Assembly (NCBI GenBank): GCA_900553465.1
Contig: USDT01000009.1
Coordinates: 1-64,000 of the forward strand
Length of the DNA: 64,000 nt
Source of the DNA: an uncultured Prevotella sp.
GTDB lineage: Bacteria; Bacteroidota; Bacteroidia; Bacteroidales; Bacteroidaceae
Direction of reading: 5' to 3'
The notes beneath the pieces were generated by a model. The model saw nothing but the letters and a program-made list of their open reading frames with translations, did not search any database and was not told the DNA's origin. Shown here piece after piece: positions 1 to 10,113 of this stretch. Each line of letters starts with the position of its first letter. Positions within the stretch are counted from its first letter, which is position 1. Both the position numbers and the translations under genes were made by a program.

Positions 1-68
1 TTTATCCGCTTATGCAACTTATAATCAGGGATTTAATTTATAGAAGTCCCCTTAATAGATTAAGTGAT

Positions 69-647
69 ATGAGAAGATTATTGTTACTAATGTTCACATT
101 TATTTTCATCGCGGGAATAAATGTCGGTAAGGCGCAGGGCGTGTTGCCGTATGAAATCAATTTCGCCGACAGTCAGGAAGGCTGGACGGCTGTGGACAAC
201 AGTCCTAAGCCGGGGACGACATGGACATACAAGCCTAAGTGGGCATACATTCAGGGTGTCTATTATGGCAGTATCGTGATGACCATGGACTATTCTTCGA
301 CAAGCGATGACTACTATGTGTCGCCGGCGTTCAATCTTGAGGCGGGAAAGAAATACACCGCCGAGTTCAATCTCTGCAGTCAGGCCGACGGCGAACCGTG
401 CACCGTTACGTTTGAACGCGGAACATCCGACACCGACATGAGCACCTTCTCAAAGGTGGCCGATGTGGTGCTGAACGACAATTCGGAGTATCCCGCAGCA
501 CAGAAAGTGCAGGTTGAGGTAGAGGAAGACGGCAGCTATCATTTCGCTTTTACAATGTTGCCCCGCCGTTCAACGGCACTGTGTTCATCTTCGAGTTCAA
601 GCTCTATGAGGATGGCGGCTCTGTGGTCGATCCGGAAGCCCCTGTAA
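69..647 (+). CDS. 5' fragment of a frameshifted secreted choice-of-anchor J protein
   Basis: This is the N-terminal piece of the gene that continues at 581-4408 in another frame. The ATG at 69 is preferred over the ATG at 12 because it places a signal peptide (MRRLLLLMFTFIFIAG, then a cut near GKAQG) at the very N-terminus. The rest is one anchor-J module: 'NFADSQEGWTAVDN', 'DDYYVSPAFNLEAGKKY', then 'EEDGSYHFAF'. After residue F in that last motif the frame runs into low-complexity serine and stops at 647. The other frame picks up exactly where the module should continue (FNGTVFIFEFKLYEDGG), so one base is missing, most simply one T in the run at 548-551. The break is either a sequencing error or a real mutation or phase switch; the sequence alone cannot decide. 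Confidence 0.8.
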   Translation: MRRLLLLMFTFIFIAGINVGKAQGVLPYEINFADSQEGWTAVDNSPKPGTTWTYKPKWAYIQGVYYGSIVMTMDYSSTSDDYYVSPAFNLEAGKKYTAEFNLCSQADGEPCTVTFERGTSDTDMSTFSKVADVVLNDNSEYPAAQKVQVEVEEDGSYHFAFTMLPRRSTALCSSSSSSSMRMAALWSIRKPL

Positions 648-3600
648 AGGAAGTTCCTTACAGCGTCAATCTGACAACAGATTATAAAGAATGGACAGCG
701 GCCGACAACAACAAGGACTCACATACATGGACTCCTATGTCAGGTTTCGGTCCGATGTTGGAAATGCCTTTGACCGGACAGAACGACGATGACTACTTCT
801 CTCCGCAGATAATACTGAAAGGTGGAGTTACCTATAAGATAACAACCAACGTGGCCGTACAGGGTATTCCGAAGGGATATGACATCATTACTCTTACACA
901 AGGAACGGATAAGACACTGATGACTCCTGTGAAACAGCTCACTCTGGAGAACAGTGGTGAGAACGTGGAGGTGGCTTATTTCACTCCGGAAACCGACGGC
1001 AACTATTATTTCTCGTTCCATAACACATCTGAAAGCGGTGGCAACACATTGCAGCTTTATTCTTTCGCAATAGAGGAGAACAAAGAGGATATACCTTCAG
1101 AAACAGAGATCTATTCGACTGATTTCACGGGTGCCGATCCTCTGAACGGCTGGACGGTAGTGGATACAAACGCCGACGGCGTGAAGTGGGCGATGATAGA
1201 CGGTTATAACGGACCGTCGTATGACGGCAATACTGCCGCCGGTGCAGCAAACGACTGGCTCATCACGCCGGCTCTGAACATGGAAGCGGGCAGCGATTAT
1301 CTGATAAGATATACTGTATCACAGGCAGGTGCGTTCGATGCTGATGAACTGAACGTAAAGTGGGGCACGTCTCCTACAGCTGAGGGTATGACCAATATCC
1401 TTGCGACAGAAAGCATAAATCTGAACAGCGGTTCGGTGGACAAGATTATCCGTATGACATGTACCGAGTCAACAACTGCATACATCGGCTTCAACATTGC
1501 TACTGCCGCTCCTAACGGTATCCTGTCTGTCAACAAGATATCTGTTACGAAGACATCCAAGGCACAGCCTAAGAGTGTTGAGAATCTTGAGGTTTCTTCA
1601 AGTTTCAGTAATAAGAGTGTTACTCTGAAATGGAAGAATCCGTCCTATGATGTTACGGATGCTCCTATCCTCTCTACGCTGAATATCAGTATATATGAGA
1701 ATGGTGTGAAGGTGGCAACCCTTGAAGACAGAGAACTGGGTGCTGCCGATTCTTACACATACAACCCGGAAACATTCGGCGGAACAGCCAGATTTATGGT
1801 CGTAGCTTCTGTCGATGGTGTGGAGTCACTGCCTGTTGAGCAGGTGATAAACCTCGAGGACGTTCAGGGCGAGGCCGTTGCTGTGAGAGAGTTCATGACA
1901 GCCGGTGATTACAGTGAGTGGGTTGTAGAGAACAAGGACGGCGGCAACACATGGCAGGCCGTGACCTATGGCGACGGCGGCATGACCGTGAACAGAGGCA
2001 GCAAGGATATGCACAATGACTGGGCTATAACACCTGGTGTGACGCTGGAGCCTGGTAAGAGATATGTAGTCAAGTTCAGAGTTTCTACAAGCACGAATTA
2101 TGAAGGAACATTGAAGGTTTGGCTCGGCGACAGTCAGACATCAGAGAGTATGACAAGAGAGCTCATTTCTCTTGACGATATACGCTATAACGGATTTGTA
2201 AAGACTTCCACTCCGCAGTTCAGTGTGGATAAGGAAGGCGTATATTACCTTGCATTCCAGGATTGCAAGACAACCAACATGATGACAATAAAGAGCGTTG
2301 GTATCTATTATATTGATGGAGACGACAAGGAAGTGCCGGTTGTCGAACTGCCTTATACGGAGAATTTCGACAGCTATACCACAACTCCTGAAGGATGGAA
2401 GATGGACCGCAGCAGCGAACAGTACGGTTTCTGGGTTGAGAAGGTGGCTGACGTTTCTTCAATATTGGGAGTAAAGGCATATTCAGGAGCTAACGCCCTG
2501 TTTGCTGCCGGCGGCGCACCTGAGGCAAGAGAAGAGGTTGTTTACACTCCGAAATTCTCTTTGCAGCCGGGCAAGACATATACTGTAAGCTTCATGCTTA
2601 ACATGCTCCAGCGTGGAACAAACAACAAGGTGGCCCTTTACAAGGCAACCGATCAGAGCCTTTCTGCATTGGACGGCGAACCGCTGATGCAGACAGAAGA
2701 GTCTACAAACCTCAGTTGGGTGAAGAAAAGCGTGGATATGACTGTTGATGAGGCTGGCGATTATTGCTTCGCAATCAAGGTGAACACTGACGGTGCCGAG
2801 GGTGGTGAGATCATCATCGACGACTTCAGCGTAGAGGAATCTGTTGTTATCGTTCCGGTGAAACCGGCTGCTGTCACAAATGTCAGGGCAATGGCTGTAA
2901 ATTCCAACAAGAATGTTATCTTCCATTGGAGCCATCCGCTTGTTGACGCTGAGGGCAAACCTATACAGAAAGGTTCTGTTATAAAGACTCAGATATATGA
3001 TGGCGACGAACTCATTGTAGAACATTCTGAAACCATGCCGGATCCTGCCACTCTCGATCCTAACACAGGTCTTGAGGTATCATACTCATACCAGTATGTT
3101 GACGGAGACAAGTTCGCCGGACAGAAGATTTACAAATTTGTACCGAGCATTGAGACAGAAGTAGGTCAGGCTACATCATGCGTGCTGTCGATAAGCAGTT
3201 TCACCGACGGATATCTCAAAGAACGCGCATACGTGGCCGACTTCTCTGAAGACGAGAACGAATGGAACGCCATTGACGCAGACAAGGACGGCAACACCTG
3301 GACAAGCGCAGATGCTTCCATGACAACCAACGGCAAGGATGAATGGCTCATCTCACCGGAGATCGCACTCGATCCTACCAAGTCATATTATGTACTGTGT
3401 GAGTTCAAGACAGATTTCAACCAGAGTGCTGACATTACCTTTACACGTGGCAACGGTCAGTCGGTTGACGACCAGACAGAAGTGATAGGAGATTTCAAGG
3501 ACGTCATAATGAACGATTATAACGTGATGGAAATCGGTACCACATTCACTCCGGAGTCTGAAGGTAACTTCTTCGGCATACACGTAGAAAGCCCCAACGG

Positions 3601-4408
3601 TGCGAAAGTTCAGATAAAGAGTCTCAAGGTAATGCGTCTGTTCACTTCGGCAGAACCAGAAGAACTTCCTTATGCTCAGGACTTCGAGAACCGCATCGAC
3701 ATCGACGAGAAAACTCTCTTTGCAAACAAGTGGGGTTGCAGAACATCTTCTTCAGAACTGTTCCGCATAACAAAGATGCCGGAGAATACGGTTGCCGCAC
3801 ACTCAGGAGAATATGCTGCAGTGGCTAATGAGTATTCGCTCAACGGAAGAACCGAACTTCTCTACACACCTTATTTCACATTGAAGCAAGGTGAGACATA
3901 CGAGATTTCGTTCTATCTTTATATGCCTGGCAACGGTGAAAACAAGACTACTGCAAACGTAGTGCTCGCATACACTCAGGATGAAAGCGGACTTGAACTT
4001 CCAATACTGTACAGCATAAAGGATCCTGTTACCGAATGGACGAAGTTCACGGTGAAATATGAACCGACCTATGATATGGATTACTGCTTCTATTTCGAAT
4101 TTACCGCTGACGCTCCTAACGCAGGAATGATTGCTCTTGACGACTTCAAGATTGAGAACGTGACAAGCACCGGCATCAGAGAGAATGTGGAAAGCAGCAG
4201 CATGCATTACGATGCTTCTACTTCGACACTGTATCTCCTCGACGACATCAAGTCTGTATCAATATACAATGTGCAGGGACAGAATGTTCTCAACGCACAC
4301 GATGCGGCAGGCAGTATGTCATTGTCAGGTCTTGGCAACGGTATTTACATTGTGAAGGCACTTACATCTGACGGAAAGACTCTGTCAATGAAATTGGTTA
4401 AGAAATAA
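581..4408 (+). CDS. Large multi-module choice-of-anchor J / Fn3-like protein with T9SS sorting domain (3' part of frameshifted gene)
   Basis: The main body of the gene that begins at 69; as read here it lacks its signal peptide. It holds about six further anchor-J (MAM/CUB-like jelly-roll) modules, each marked by 'xxWTxxDxxxDGxTW' and later 'DWLITPALNM' or 'EWLISPEIAL'. Two Fn3-like linkers ('SVTLKWKNP', 'NVIFHWSHP') lie between modules. The C-terminus ('VSIYNVQGQNVLN' ... 'GIYIVKALTSDGKTLSMKLVKK') is a type A T9SS sorting domain, so the intact product should cross the outer membrane by T9SS and be anchored or released at the surface. Anchor-J domains are usually linked to carbohydrate or protein binding, but no catalytic motif is visible. 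The full reading length would be about 1,445 residues. It heads a group of secreted-protein genes; a hairpin follows the stop. Confidence 0.85.
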   Translation: MFIFEFKLYEDGGSVVDPEAPVKEVPYSVNLTTDYKEWTAADNNKDSHTWTPMSGFGPMLEMPLTGQNDDDYFSPQIILKGGVTYKITTNVAVQGIPKGYDIITLTQGTDKTLMTPVKQLTLENSGENVEVAYFTPETDGNYYFSFHNTSESGGNTLQLYSFAIEENKEDIPSETEIYSTDFTGADPLNGWTVVDTNADGVKWAMIDGYNGPSYDGNTAAGAANDWLITPALNMEAGSDYLIRYTVSQAGAFDADELNVKWGTSPTAEGMTNILATESINLNSGSVDKIIRMTCTESTTAYIGFNIATAAPNGILSVNKISVTKTSKAQPKSVENLEVSSSFSNKSVTLKWKNPSYDVTDAPILSTLNISIYENGVKVATLEDRELGAADSYTYNPETFGGTARFMVVASVDGVESLPVEQVINLEDVQGEAVAVREFMTAGDYSEWVVENKDGGNTWQAVTYGDGGMTVNRGSKDMHNDWAITPGVTLEPGKRYVVKFRVSTSTNYEGTLKVWLGDSQTSESMTRELISLDDIRYNGFVKTSTPQFSVDKEGVYYLAFQDCKTTNMMTIKSVGIYYIDGDDKEVPVVELPYTENFDSYTTTPEGWKMDRSSEQYGFWVEKVADVSSILGVKAYSGANALFAAGGAPEAREEVVYTPKFSLQPGKTYTVSFMLNMLQRGTNNKVALYKATDQSLSALDGEPLMQTEESTNLSWVKKSVDMTVDEAGDYCFAIKVNTDGAEGGEIIIDDFSVEESVVIVPVKPAAVTNVRAMAVNSNKNVIFHWSHPLVDAEGKPIQKGSVIKTQIYDGDELIVEHSETMPDPATLDPNTGLEVSYSYQYVDGDKFAGQKIYKFVPSIETEVGQATSCVLSISSFTDGYLKERAYVADFSEDENEWNAIDADKDGNTWTSADASMTTNGKDEWLISPEIALDPTKSYYVLCEFKTDFNQSADITFTRGNGQSVDDQTEVIGDFKDVIMNDYNVMEIGTTFTPESEGNFFGIHVESPNGAKVQIKSLKVMRLFTSAEPEELPYAQDFENRIDIDEKTLFANKWGCRTSSSELFRITKMPENTVAAHSGEYAAVANEYSLNGRTELLYTPYFTLKQGETYEISFYLYMPGNGENKTTANVVLAYTQDESGLELPILYSIKDPVTEWTKFTVKYEPTYDMDYCFYFEFTADAPNAGMIALDDFKIENVTSTGIRENVESSSMHYDASTSTLYLLDDIKSVSIYNVQGQNVLNAHDAAGSMSLSGLGNGIYIVKALTSDGKTLSMKLVKK

Positions 4409-4421
4409 ATAACAGTTAATG

Positions 4422-4446
4422 GGCACTGCCTTTTCCGGGCAGTGCC
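4422..4446 (+). terminator. Hairpin after the anchor-J gene
   Basis: GGCACTGCC at 4422-4430 pairs perfectly with GGCAGTGCC at 4438-4446 across a 7-nt loop. Only a weak T-rich stretch follows, and the next gene starts 35 nt later, so it may be a partial terminator or an mRNA-stabilising hairpin within an operon. Confidence 0.55.
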
Positions 4447-4480
4447 TGATTTAAGAATACGCCTAATTAAACACATGGTT

Positions 4481-6664
4481 ATGAAGAAAAACATACTTTT
4501 AGGTCTTGCGTTGCAGCTGTCTTTGTTGTTCTGCAACACGAACAGTGCTGTGGCTCAGGAGTATAACAAGAGAATAGCAATGGAAGGTGTGGAGATGTAC
4601 GGCATAGTAACATTCTCCCCGATAAACCAGCTTGACGACATGATTCCGGGTTTGTATAAATTCGGATATGACGATAATTTCAAGCCGGACGATAACAGCG
4701 TGCTATTCAACCGCTACATATCAGGCGGTGGTGTATATCACAACGGCAAGATATACTGCAACATTTACAGCGACGAGGCCAACATGCCGGAGCAGAAACC
4801 GGTGTGGACTATTCTTGACGGCGAAACATATAAGGTGCTGTACGAGAAGGAACTGGCCGATAACTGCCAGTGTACCACAACTTCGCTTGCCTACGATGTG
4901 ACCAACGACAAGATATATGGAATAGTCGTTGACTACACAAACTCACATCTGGTAGAAGTCGATCCGGAGACAGGAGATATGCAGAGAGTGGGCAAGGATT
5001 TCGAAAGCAATCTGCGATTCAAGACTCTTGTATCCGACAACAACGGCATGCTTTACAGTGTGGTTCTTGATACAAAGGATCAGGGACAGTATTTGTATAA
5101 GATCAGAAAGACTGACGGAATGGCTGTGAAGGTGAAGGCCATAACCGGCAAGAACCTTATCGGTCCGGACGATTATCTCGCCAACGGTGGAACGGAGCAG
5201 GCTATGTTCATTAATAGAGCCACCGGCAAGGTATACTGGATATTCGAGAGCAGCAGCATAGAGCTTGACAGCGAATACACACCGATAGTGGAACTCAATC
5301 TGACAAACGCTGAAGGCACCATCGTATCATATCTCTCACGTACATATCAGGTGAGTGGTGCATGGCTGAAAGAGCCGAATGAGGGTGCTCCTGGCATTGT
5401 TTCAGACTTCGAGTTCGTCACTCCTGACGACAGTTCTGTGAGCGGTTATTTCCAGTTCCAGATTCCTTCTGAAAGCTATCTTGGCGCTCCGCTGACAGAC
5501 GAAAAACTGAATGTTAAGGTGACAGAAGGCGACAAGGTGCTCGTGGACGCCACTGCTGCTCCGGGCTCTCTGTTCAAGAGTGACGCCATAACACTTCCTA
5601 ACGACAACCACACGGTGAAAGTGACTGTGTCCAACGAATATGGTGACGGTCCTACAATCACCCGTACATTCTTTGCCGGATATGATCTTCCGAAGGCGCC
5701 GACAAACATAAAGCTGACATACGACGGCCTTACAACCACACTGACATGGGATGCTCCAACAGAGGGCATCAACGGAAACGCCATTGATAAGGACAATATC
5801 ACATACAAAGTGGTAAGATATCCTTACGAGATAACCGTAGCCGAGAATCTGAAGGAATGCACATTCACCGAAACCCATCCGGAGGATATGACGCGTTATG
5901 TGTACACCGTGACGGCGATGTATGACGGCAAGGAAGGTGGCTGGGGTTATTCCAATAACCTGATTATAGGCACTCCGCTCAATCCGCCTTACGGAGGCAT
6001 GTTCACAGGTCCGGCAGACATGCTCAACTATTACACGCTGCTTGACAGCAACGGCGACGGATATTGCTGGAACTATGACTCCAACACAAGAAGCGCTGTG
6101 TACATCTACAACCAGCAGAACGATGCCGACGACTGGATGATAGCTCCTCCGATAAACTATCAGAAAGGCGTTGACTACACACTGTCGTTCAAGGCTTATT
6201 CGTCGTTGCCAAAGTATCCGGAGTCTATGGAAGTGACATTCGGCAAGGGTCGCACCCCGGTGGAGCAGACTACACAGCTGCTCAACATAACAGAGGTGCC
6301 CGGTGTGGACGAGGAACATCCTGTTACTGAATATTCGGTACCGGTAAGAGTGGACGAAGACGGCATCTATTATTTCGGATTCCACGTAACATCTCCGAAG
6401 TTCCATGAGTTCCTTTATCTCTTCGACATACGTCTCGACGTAACGACAGGTATCAACAATGTGACGGGCGACGAGGGTGTTTCGGTTACTACCGGCAAAA
6501 ACACCATCAGCATAAGCAATCCGAACGGTGCCAAGATTTCAGTGTATTCAAGCGACGGCATGCTGGTTGATTCGTTCACAGACGCAGCCTATGAACGCAC
6601 ACTGCATCCCGGAATATACATCGTGAGAACCGGTAAATCAGCCAAAAAGGTTATCGTTCAATAA
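4481..6664 (+). CDS. Secreted propeller-like / Fn3 / anchor-J protein with T9SS sorting domain
   Basis: Start at ATG 4481 gives a clean signal peptide (MKKNILLGLALQLSLLF...AVAQ); the frame is open further upstream but those residues are not signal-like. Residues about 40-300 have repeated short strands and phrases such as 'VYHNGKIYCNIYSDE', 'AYDVTNDKIYGIVVDY' and 'NNGMLYSVVLDTK', suggesting a beta-propeller. An Fn3 domain follows ('PKAPTNIKLTYDGLTTTLTW'), then one anchor-J module ('LLDSNGDGYCWNYDS', 'DDWMIAPPINYQKGVDY'). The end ('ISVYSSDGMLVDSF', 'LHPGIYIVRTGKSAKKVIVQ') is a T9SS sorting domain. It probably shares a transcript with the protease gene 20 nt downstream. A surface adhesin or binding role is inferred; no enzyme motif is seen. 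Confidence 0.82.
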   Translation: MKKNILLGLALQLSLLFCNTNSAVAQEYNKRIAMEGVEMYGIVTFSPINQLDDMIPGLYKFGYDDNFKPDDNSVLFNRYISGGGVYHNGKIYCNIYSDEANMPEQKPVWTILDGETYKVLYEKELADNCQCTTTSLAYDVTNDKIYGIVVDYTNSHLVEVDPETGDMQRVGKDFESNLRFKTLVSDNNGMLYSVVLDTKDQGQYLYKIRKTDGMAVKVKAITGKNLIGPDDYLANGGTEQAMFINRATGKVYWIFESSSIELDSEYTPIVELNLTNAEGTIVSYLSRTYQVSGAWLKEPNEGAPGIVSDFEFVTPDDSSVSGYFQFQIPSESYLGAPLTDEKLNVKVTEGDKVLVDATAAPGSLFKSDAITLPNDNHTVKVTVSNEYGDGPTITRTFFAGYDLPKAPTNIKLTYDGLTTTLTWDAPTEGINGNAIDKDNITYKVVRYPYEITVAENLKECTFTETHPEDMTRYVYTVTAMYDGKEGGWGYSNNLIIGTPLNPPYGGMFTGPADMLNYYTLLDSNGDGYCWNYDSNTRSAVYIYNQQNDADDWMIAPPINYQKGVDYTLSFKAYSSLPKYPESMEVTFGKGRTPVEQTTQLLNITEVPGVDEEHPVTEYSVPVRVDEDGIYYFGFHVTSPKFHEFLYLFDIRLDVTTGINNVTGDEGVSVTTGKNTISISNPNGAKISVYSSDGMLVDSFTDAAYERTLHPGIYIVRTGKSAKKVIVQ

Positions 6665-6684
6665 GCCATAAACAACCAACAGAT

Positions 6685-8886
6685 ATGAAAAGACTGTTAA
6701 TATCGGCAGCTATTTCTGCAATGTCGGTGAGTCTGTGGGGACAAAGCAAATTGTCCCCATACACCCGTCATTTTGTCGAGACTGTCAGACACAGCGGCTC
6801 TCCGGCCGAGATAAGACAGCTCCGTAGCGCCTACTACTTCAAGACGGGAGCAACGGACGACAGTGTTGTCATATCGGCCTTTGTCCATCTGCGCGACGGA
6901 TACAGTCCCGATATGCTGAAAGAGTACGGTGTGAAAGTCAGAACCGTTATAGGCAATGTACTTACGGCTGACATACCGCTCGACGTTCTCGACAAGGTTG
7001 CGGCCATCGACGGAGTGAGATACATAGAAATGGGCACACCCGTAACGGCCAGTCTGGACAAGGCCCGCAAGGATACACGTGTGGACGACGTGCAGAACGG
7101 AGTGTCGCTTCCCGAGGAATACCGCGGCAAAGGTGTCGTGGTGGGCGTGGTGGACAACGGTTTTGAGTTCGGCCATCCCAACTTCTACACCCGCGACAAA
7201 AGCGAGCTTCGCATAAAGCGTGTGTGGGACCAGAACGTCACAGGTACGGCTCCCGCAGGTTTCGGTTACGGATGTGAATACACAACAACCGACGACATAC
7301 TGGCCAAAGGCTACGACACCAATGCCTCCACACACGGCACTCACGTGCTGGGCATTGCGGCAGGAGCCGACAATACCGATGGCAAGAACGTGTACGGTGT
7401 TGCCACCGATGCCGACATCGTGCTCGTATCTCTCAACGGGAACGAACTGATAAACGCAGACAACACCACCGTTATCGACGGCGTGAAATACATATTCGAC
7501 TATGCGGAGTCGGTGAACAAGCCTTGTGTTGTCAATCTCAGTCTGGGCAGCCACCTCGGACCGCGCGACGGATCGTCCACCTTCGACATGCTGACCGGTG
7601 AGATGCTTGGTCCGGGACGCATCATCGTGGGAGCGGCAGGCAACGACGGCGGTTCAAAATGTCATGCATCAAAGACTTTCGAAGGAGAGCAGCCTGACAC
7701 GCTTGCGACGTTCCTCGACTTCAAATACACATATCCGCAGTCGGGAACGGCCGAGATATGGTGTGACAAGGGAATGGACATCAAGTTCGTGCCTTTTGTC
7801 TATCGTGCCAAGAGCAACACCATAAAGAAAGTCTACGAACCGGCAGTGTTCAACGACGGACAGTGCGATAACCGCAGCTATGAATTCACTCTGGCCGAAG
7901 ATTCCGTCACCGGCAATCTCTCAGTAGAAGGTGAAGTGAATCCTATTAACGGCAAGGTGCACCTGATGCTCAGCTTCAACTATCTGAATACGCCCGATTA
8001 CCGTCGCGGCATATACGTCATATCGTCTGACAAGGGCACCGTGAACATGTGGACCGAAAACATGACATCGCTCTTCAGCAGCTATGATGTCCCCGGATTT
8101 GTTGACGGAAACGACGCGATGACCGTGGGCGAAATAGGCGGTACAGGCAAGCGTACCGTGTCTGTGGGAGCATACGTTACGTGCGACTACAGCCTGCAGT
8201 ACGGAGTGCCTCACTACATAGACGAGAAGATGAATGAGCTCGCCTCGTTCTCAAGCCACGGCCCTACGGCTGACGGACGGCTCAAACCTGATGTCGCAGC
8301 TCCCGGCACCTACATCATATCTTCGCTCTCGAGCTACTACACAGGCAGCAAGACAAAGTACTGCACCGTAAACTGGAACGGCGGCAAATACGAGTATGGC
8401 TACATGCAGGGCACATCGATGGCTTCGCCCTTCGTTGCCGGAGTGGTGGCCACATGGTTGCAGGCAAATCCCGAAATGACGCCGGAGAATGTGCTACAGG
8501 TGATGCAGAAGACCTCGCGCCGCGACTCCTTCACGGGCGACGACCTGCCCACCTGTCTGTGGGGATACGGCAAGCTCGACGCATACGAGGGTGTGAAGGA
8601 GAGCATACTCATCCGTACCGGCATTGATGCCGGGCTTGCAGAGTCGCCGCATATGATTGTCTGCGACGGCCGCAGCGTACGCATTGTCATGGGATATGCC
8701 GACAACGACATACGCATGCAGCTCTACAACATGCAGGGCGAATGTGTCGCTTCAGCCACGGCGGGCAGCGCTGCGGGTGGCGAGGAGCTGACGTTCGACA
8801 CCGCAGGAGCCACACGCGGAGTGTATATCTTCCGCATGTCGGGCGACAATACAAAACAAACAGTCAAGAAAATAATAATTCAATAA
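6685..8886 (+). CDS. Secreted subtilisin-like (S8) serine protease, T9SS cargo
   Basis: All four subtilase active-site motifs are present: Asp157 in 'VVGVVDNGFEFGHP', His217 in 'STHGTHVLGIAAG', oxyanion Asn320 in 'VGAAGNDGG' and Ser578 in 'GTSMASPFVAGVVA'. About 258 residues separate Asn320 from Ser578, a large insert that contains beta-rich sequence, as in many Bacteroidota S8 proteases. A signal peptide (MKRLLISAAISAMSVSLWGQ) is followed by a likely propeptide of about 120 residues ('VRYIEMGTPVTASLDKAR' just before the catalytic domain). The tail ('MQLYNMQGECVAS', 'TRGVYIFRMSG', 'TVKKIIIQ') is a T9SS sorting domain. Activity on extracellular proteins or peptides is inferred from family. The gene lies between two other secreted-protein genes with gaps of 20 and 8 nt, so it is probably co-transcribed with them. 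Confidence 0.93.
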   Translation: MKRLLISAAISAMSVSLWGQSKLSPYTRHFVETVRHSGSPAEIRQLRSAYYFKTGATDDSVVISAFVHLRDGYSPDMLKEYGVKVRTVIGNVLTADIPLDVLDKVAAIDGVRYIEMGTPVTASLDKARKDTRVDDVQNGVSLPEEYRGKGVVVGVVDNGFEFGHPNFYTRDKSELRIKRVWDQNVTGTAPAGFGYGCEYTTTDDILAKGYDTNASTHGTHVLGIAAGADNTDGKNVYGVATDADIVLVSLNGNELINADNTTVIDGVKYIFDYAESVNKPCVVNLSLGSHLGPRDGSSTFDMLTGEMLGPGRIIVGAAGNDGGSKCHASKTFEGEQPDTLATFLDFKYTYPQSGTAEIWCDKGMDIKFVPFVYRAKSNTIKKVYEPAVFNDGQCDNRSYEFTLAEDSVTGNLSVEGEVNPINGKVHLMLSFNYLNTPDYRRGIYVISSDKGTVNMWTENMTSLFSSYDVPGFVDGNDAMTVGEIGGTGKRTVSVGAYVTCDYSLQYGVPHYIDEKMNELASFSSHGPTADGRLKPDVAAPGTYIISSLSSYYTGSKTKYCTVNWNGGKYEYGYMQGTSMASPFVAGVVATWLQANPEMTPENVLQVMQKTSRRDSFTGDDLPTCLWGYGKLDAYEGVKESILIRTGIDAGLAESPHMIVCDGRSVRIVMGYADNDIRMQLYNMQGECVASATAGSAAGGEELTFDTAGATRGVYIFRMSGDNTKQTVKKIIIQ

Positions 8887-8894
8887 ACAGCAAG

Positions 8895-10043
8895 ATGATA
8901 AGAACAATGATACTGGCCACAGCCGTGGCCGCCGCAACATCGGTTTGCGCGCAAAACACAACGGAGGTCCCTGCGCTCAGCGACATGGCAGGCGACTATC
9001 TCGTATTGAACTCACAGGAGTATAACGGAGTGAAAAACCTGGCGTCGATGAAGGCATTCACCATCAGTCCTTCAGGCAGCGCCACACTCACCATGAGCGG
9101 TTTCTATATGACGGGATGTCTCGACTTCGATGCCGAGTACAACGAAAAGAACGGCGGCATAAGCATCACCTCCGGCACACCCGTTTACGACATGGATACA
9201 TACATGGTGTATCTTTATCCATGGGATACGGAGAACGATGTGGAGATTGTGCGTCCGATAGAATACACATATGCCGGCAACGACACATGGGAGAGCGACA
9301 ACGACATCATGGTGGTTGCCGTGCAGGGCGATGAACGTCAGACAAGCACATTCGCCAACGGTTCGAGCATCGTGCGCTGCAACGGCACATCGGGCAACAC
9401 TTCCTACGTGGGCTCTGCCGGAAGTCAGGACGAATACATTGAGTCAAGGCCGTGCTATGTGACCATAAAGGGCAACCGCATCGACATATACAACGTGCTT
9501 CAGGCCGACCAGTACGGCTACGGCGTGCACCTCAGCGGCACGTTCGACGCACAGACCGGCGAGGCTATGCTCGACTATACGCTCACCGGCTATGCCAACG
9601 ACGGCACATACCGCATTCTCACCGGTTGCGAATACGACGAAGCCACCAACATGCCCACCGGCATGTCTTATCCGGATACCAACAACATGGGTAAGATTCA
9701 CGCCGTCATCGACCTCGAGAACGGCAGGCTGACTCTTGATCCTATGGCTATATGGGTGGCTGAGTACGATGCCGGAAGCGGCAGTATCACGGTGAATGAG
9801 AACATGCTGTTCGAGTTTGTAAAGACTGTCAACGTAGAGTACGACGCCAATTCTTCTGCCGTCACGGCCATAGAGTCCGTTGACAATGGCACCGCTGCCA
9901 AGGAAGTACTGCGCGTGGACTATTACACTATCGACGGCCGCAAGATTGCCGAACCGCAGGAAGGCAGTCTCGTGATACGTGTCACCGTCTATAAGGACAT
10001 GACCACAAAGAAGGAGAAAACAGTGTTTATGAGCAACCGCTGA
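8895..10043 (+). CDS. Secreted protein of unknown function, T9SS-like C-terminus
   Basis: The start is set at ATG 8895, 8 nt after the protease stop, because it gives a signal peptide (MIRTMILATAVAAATSVCAQ); the longer reading overlaps the protease gene. The 382-residue product is rich in Gly, Asp and beta strands, with repeated phrases like 'FYMTGCLDFDAEYNEKNGG' and 'HLSGTFDAQTGEAMLDYTL'. These resemble the pattern 'quantity of ligand/energy barrel' seen in lipocalin-like Bacteroidales proteins, but no family could be named. The last 40 residues ('LRVDYYTIDGRKIAEPQEGSLVIRV') look like a T9SS sorting domain of shorter type. It is the last gene before a good terminator at 10085-10113. Confidence 0.7.
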   Translation: MIRTMILATAVAAATSVCAQNTTEVPALSDMAGDYLVLNSQEYNGVKNLASMKAFTISPSGSATLTMSGFYMTGCLDFDAEYNEKNGGISITSGTPVYDMDTYMVYLYPWDTENDVEIVRPIEYTYAGNDTWESDNDIMVVAVQGDERQTSTFANGSSIVRCNGTSGNTSYVGSAGSQDEYIESRPCYVTIKGNRIDIYNVLQADQYGYGVHLSGTFDAQTGEAMLDYTLTGYANDGTYRILTGCEYDEATNMPTGMSYPDTNNMGKIHAVIDLENGRLTLDPMAIWVAEYDAGSGSITVNENMLFEFVKTVNVEYDANSSAVTAIESVDNGTAAKEVLRVDYYTIDGRKIAEPQEGSLVIRVTVYKDMTTKKEKTVFMSNR

Positions 10044-10084
10044 TCCATCGGCAGGACAGCTTATACAGTGTACATAAAGTGTAA

Positions 10085-10113
10085 GGGGCGTATCCGTGCG
10101 ATACGTCCCTTTT
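10085..10113 (+). terminator. Intrinsic terminator ending the 0-10 kb secreted-protein group
   Basis: GGGGCGTATC (10085-10094) pairs with GATACGTCCC (10100-10109) with a single G-U, 5-nt loop, followed by TTTT and a T-rich tail. Confidence 0.85.
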
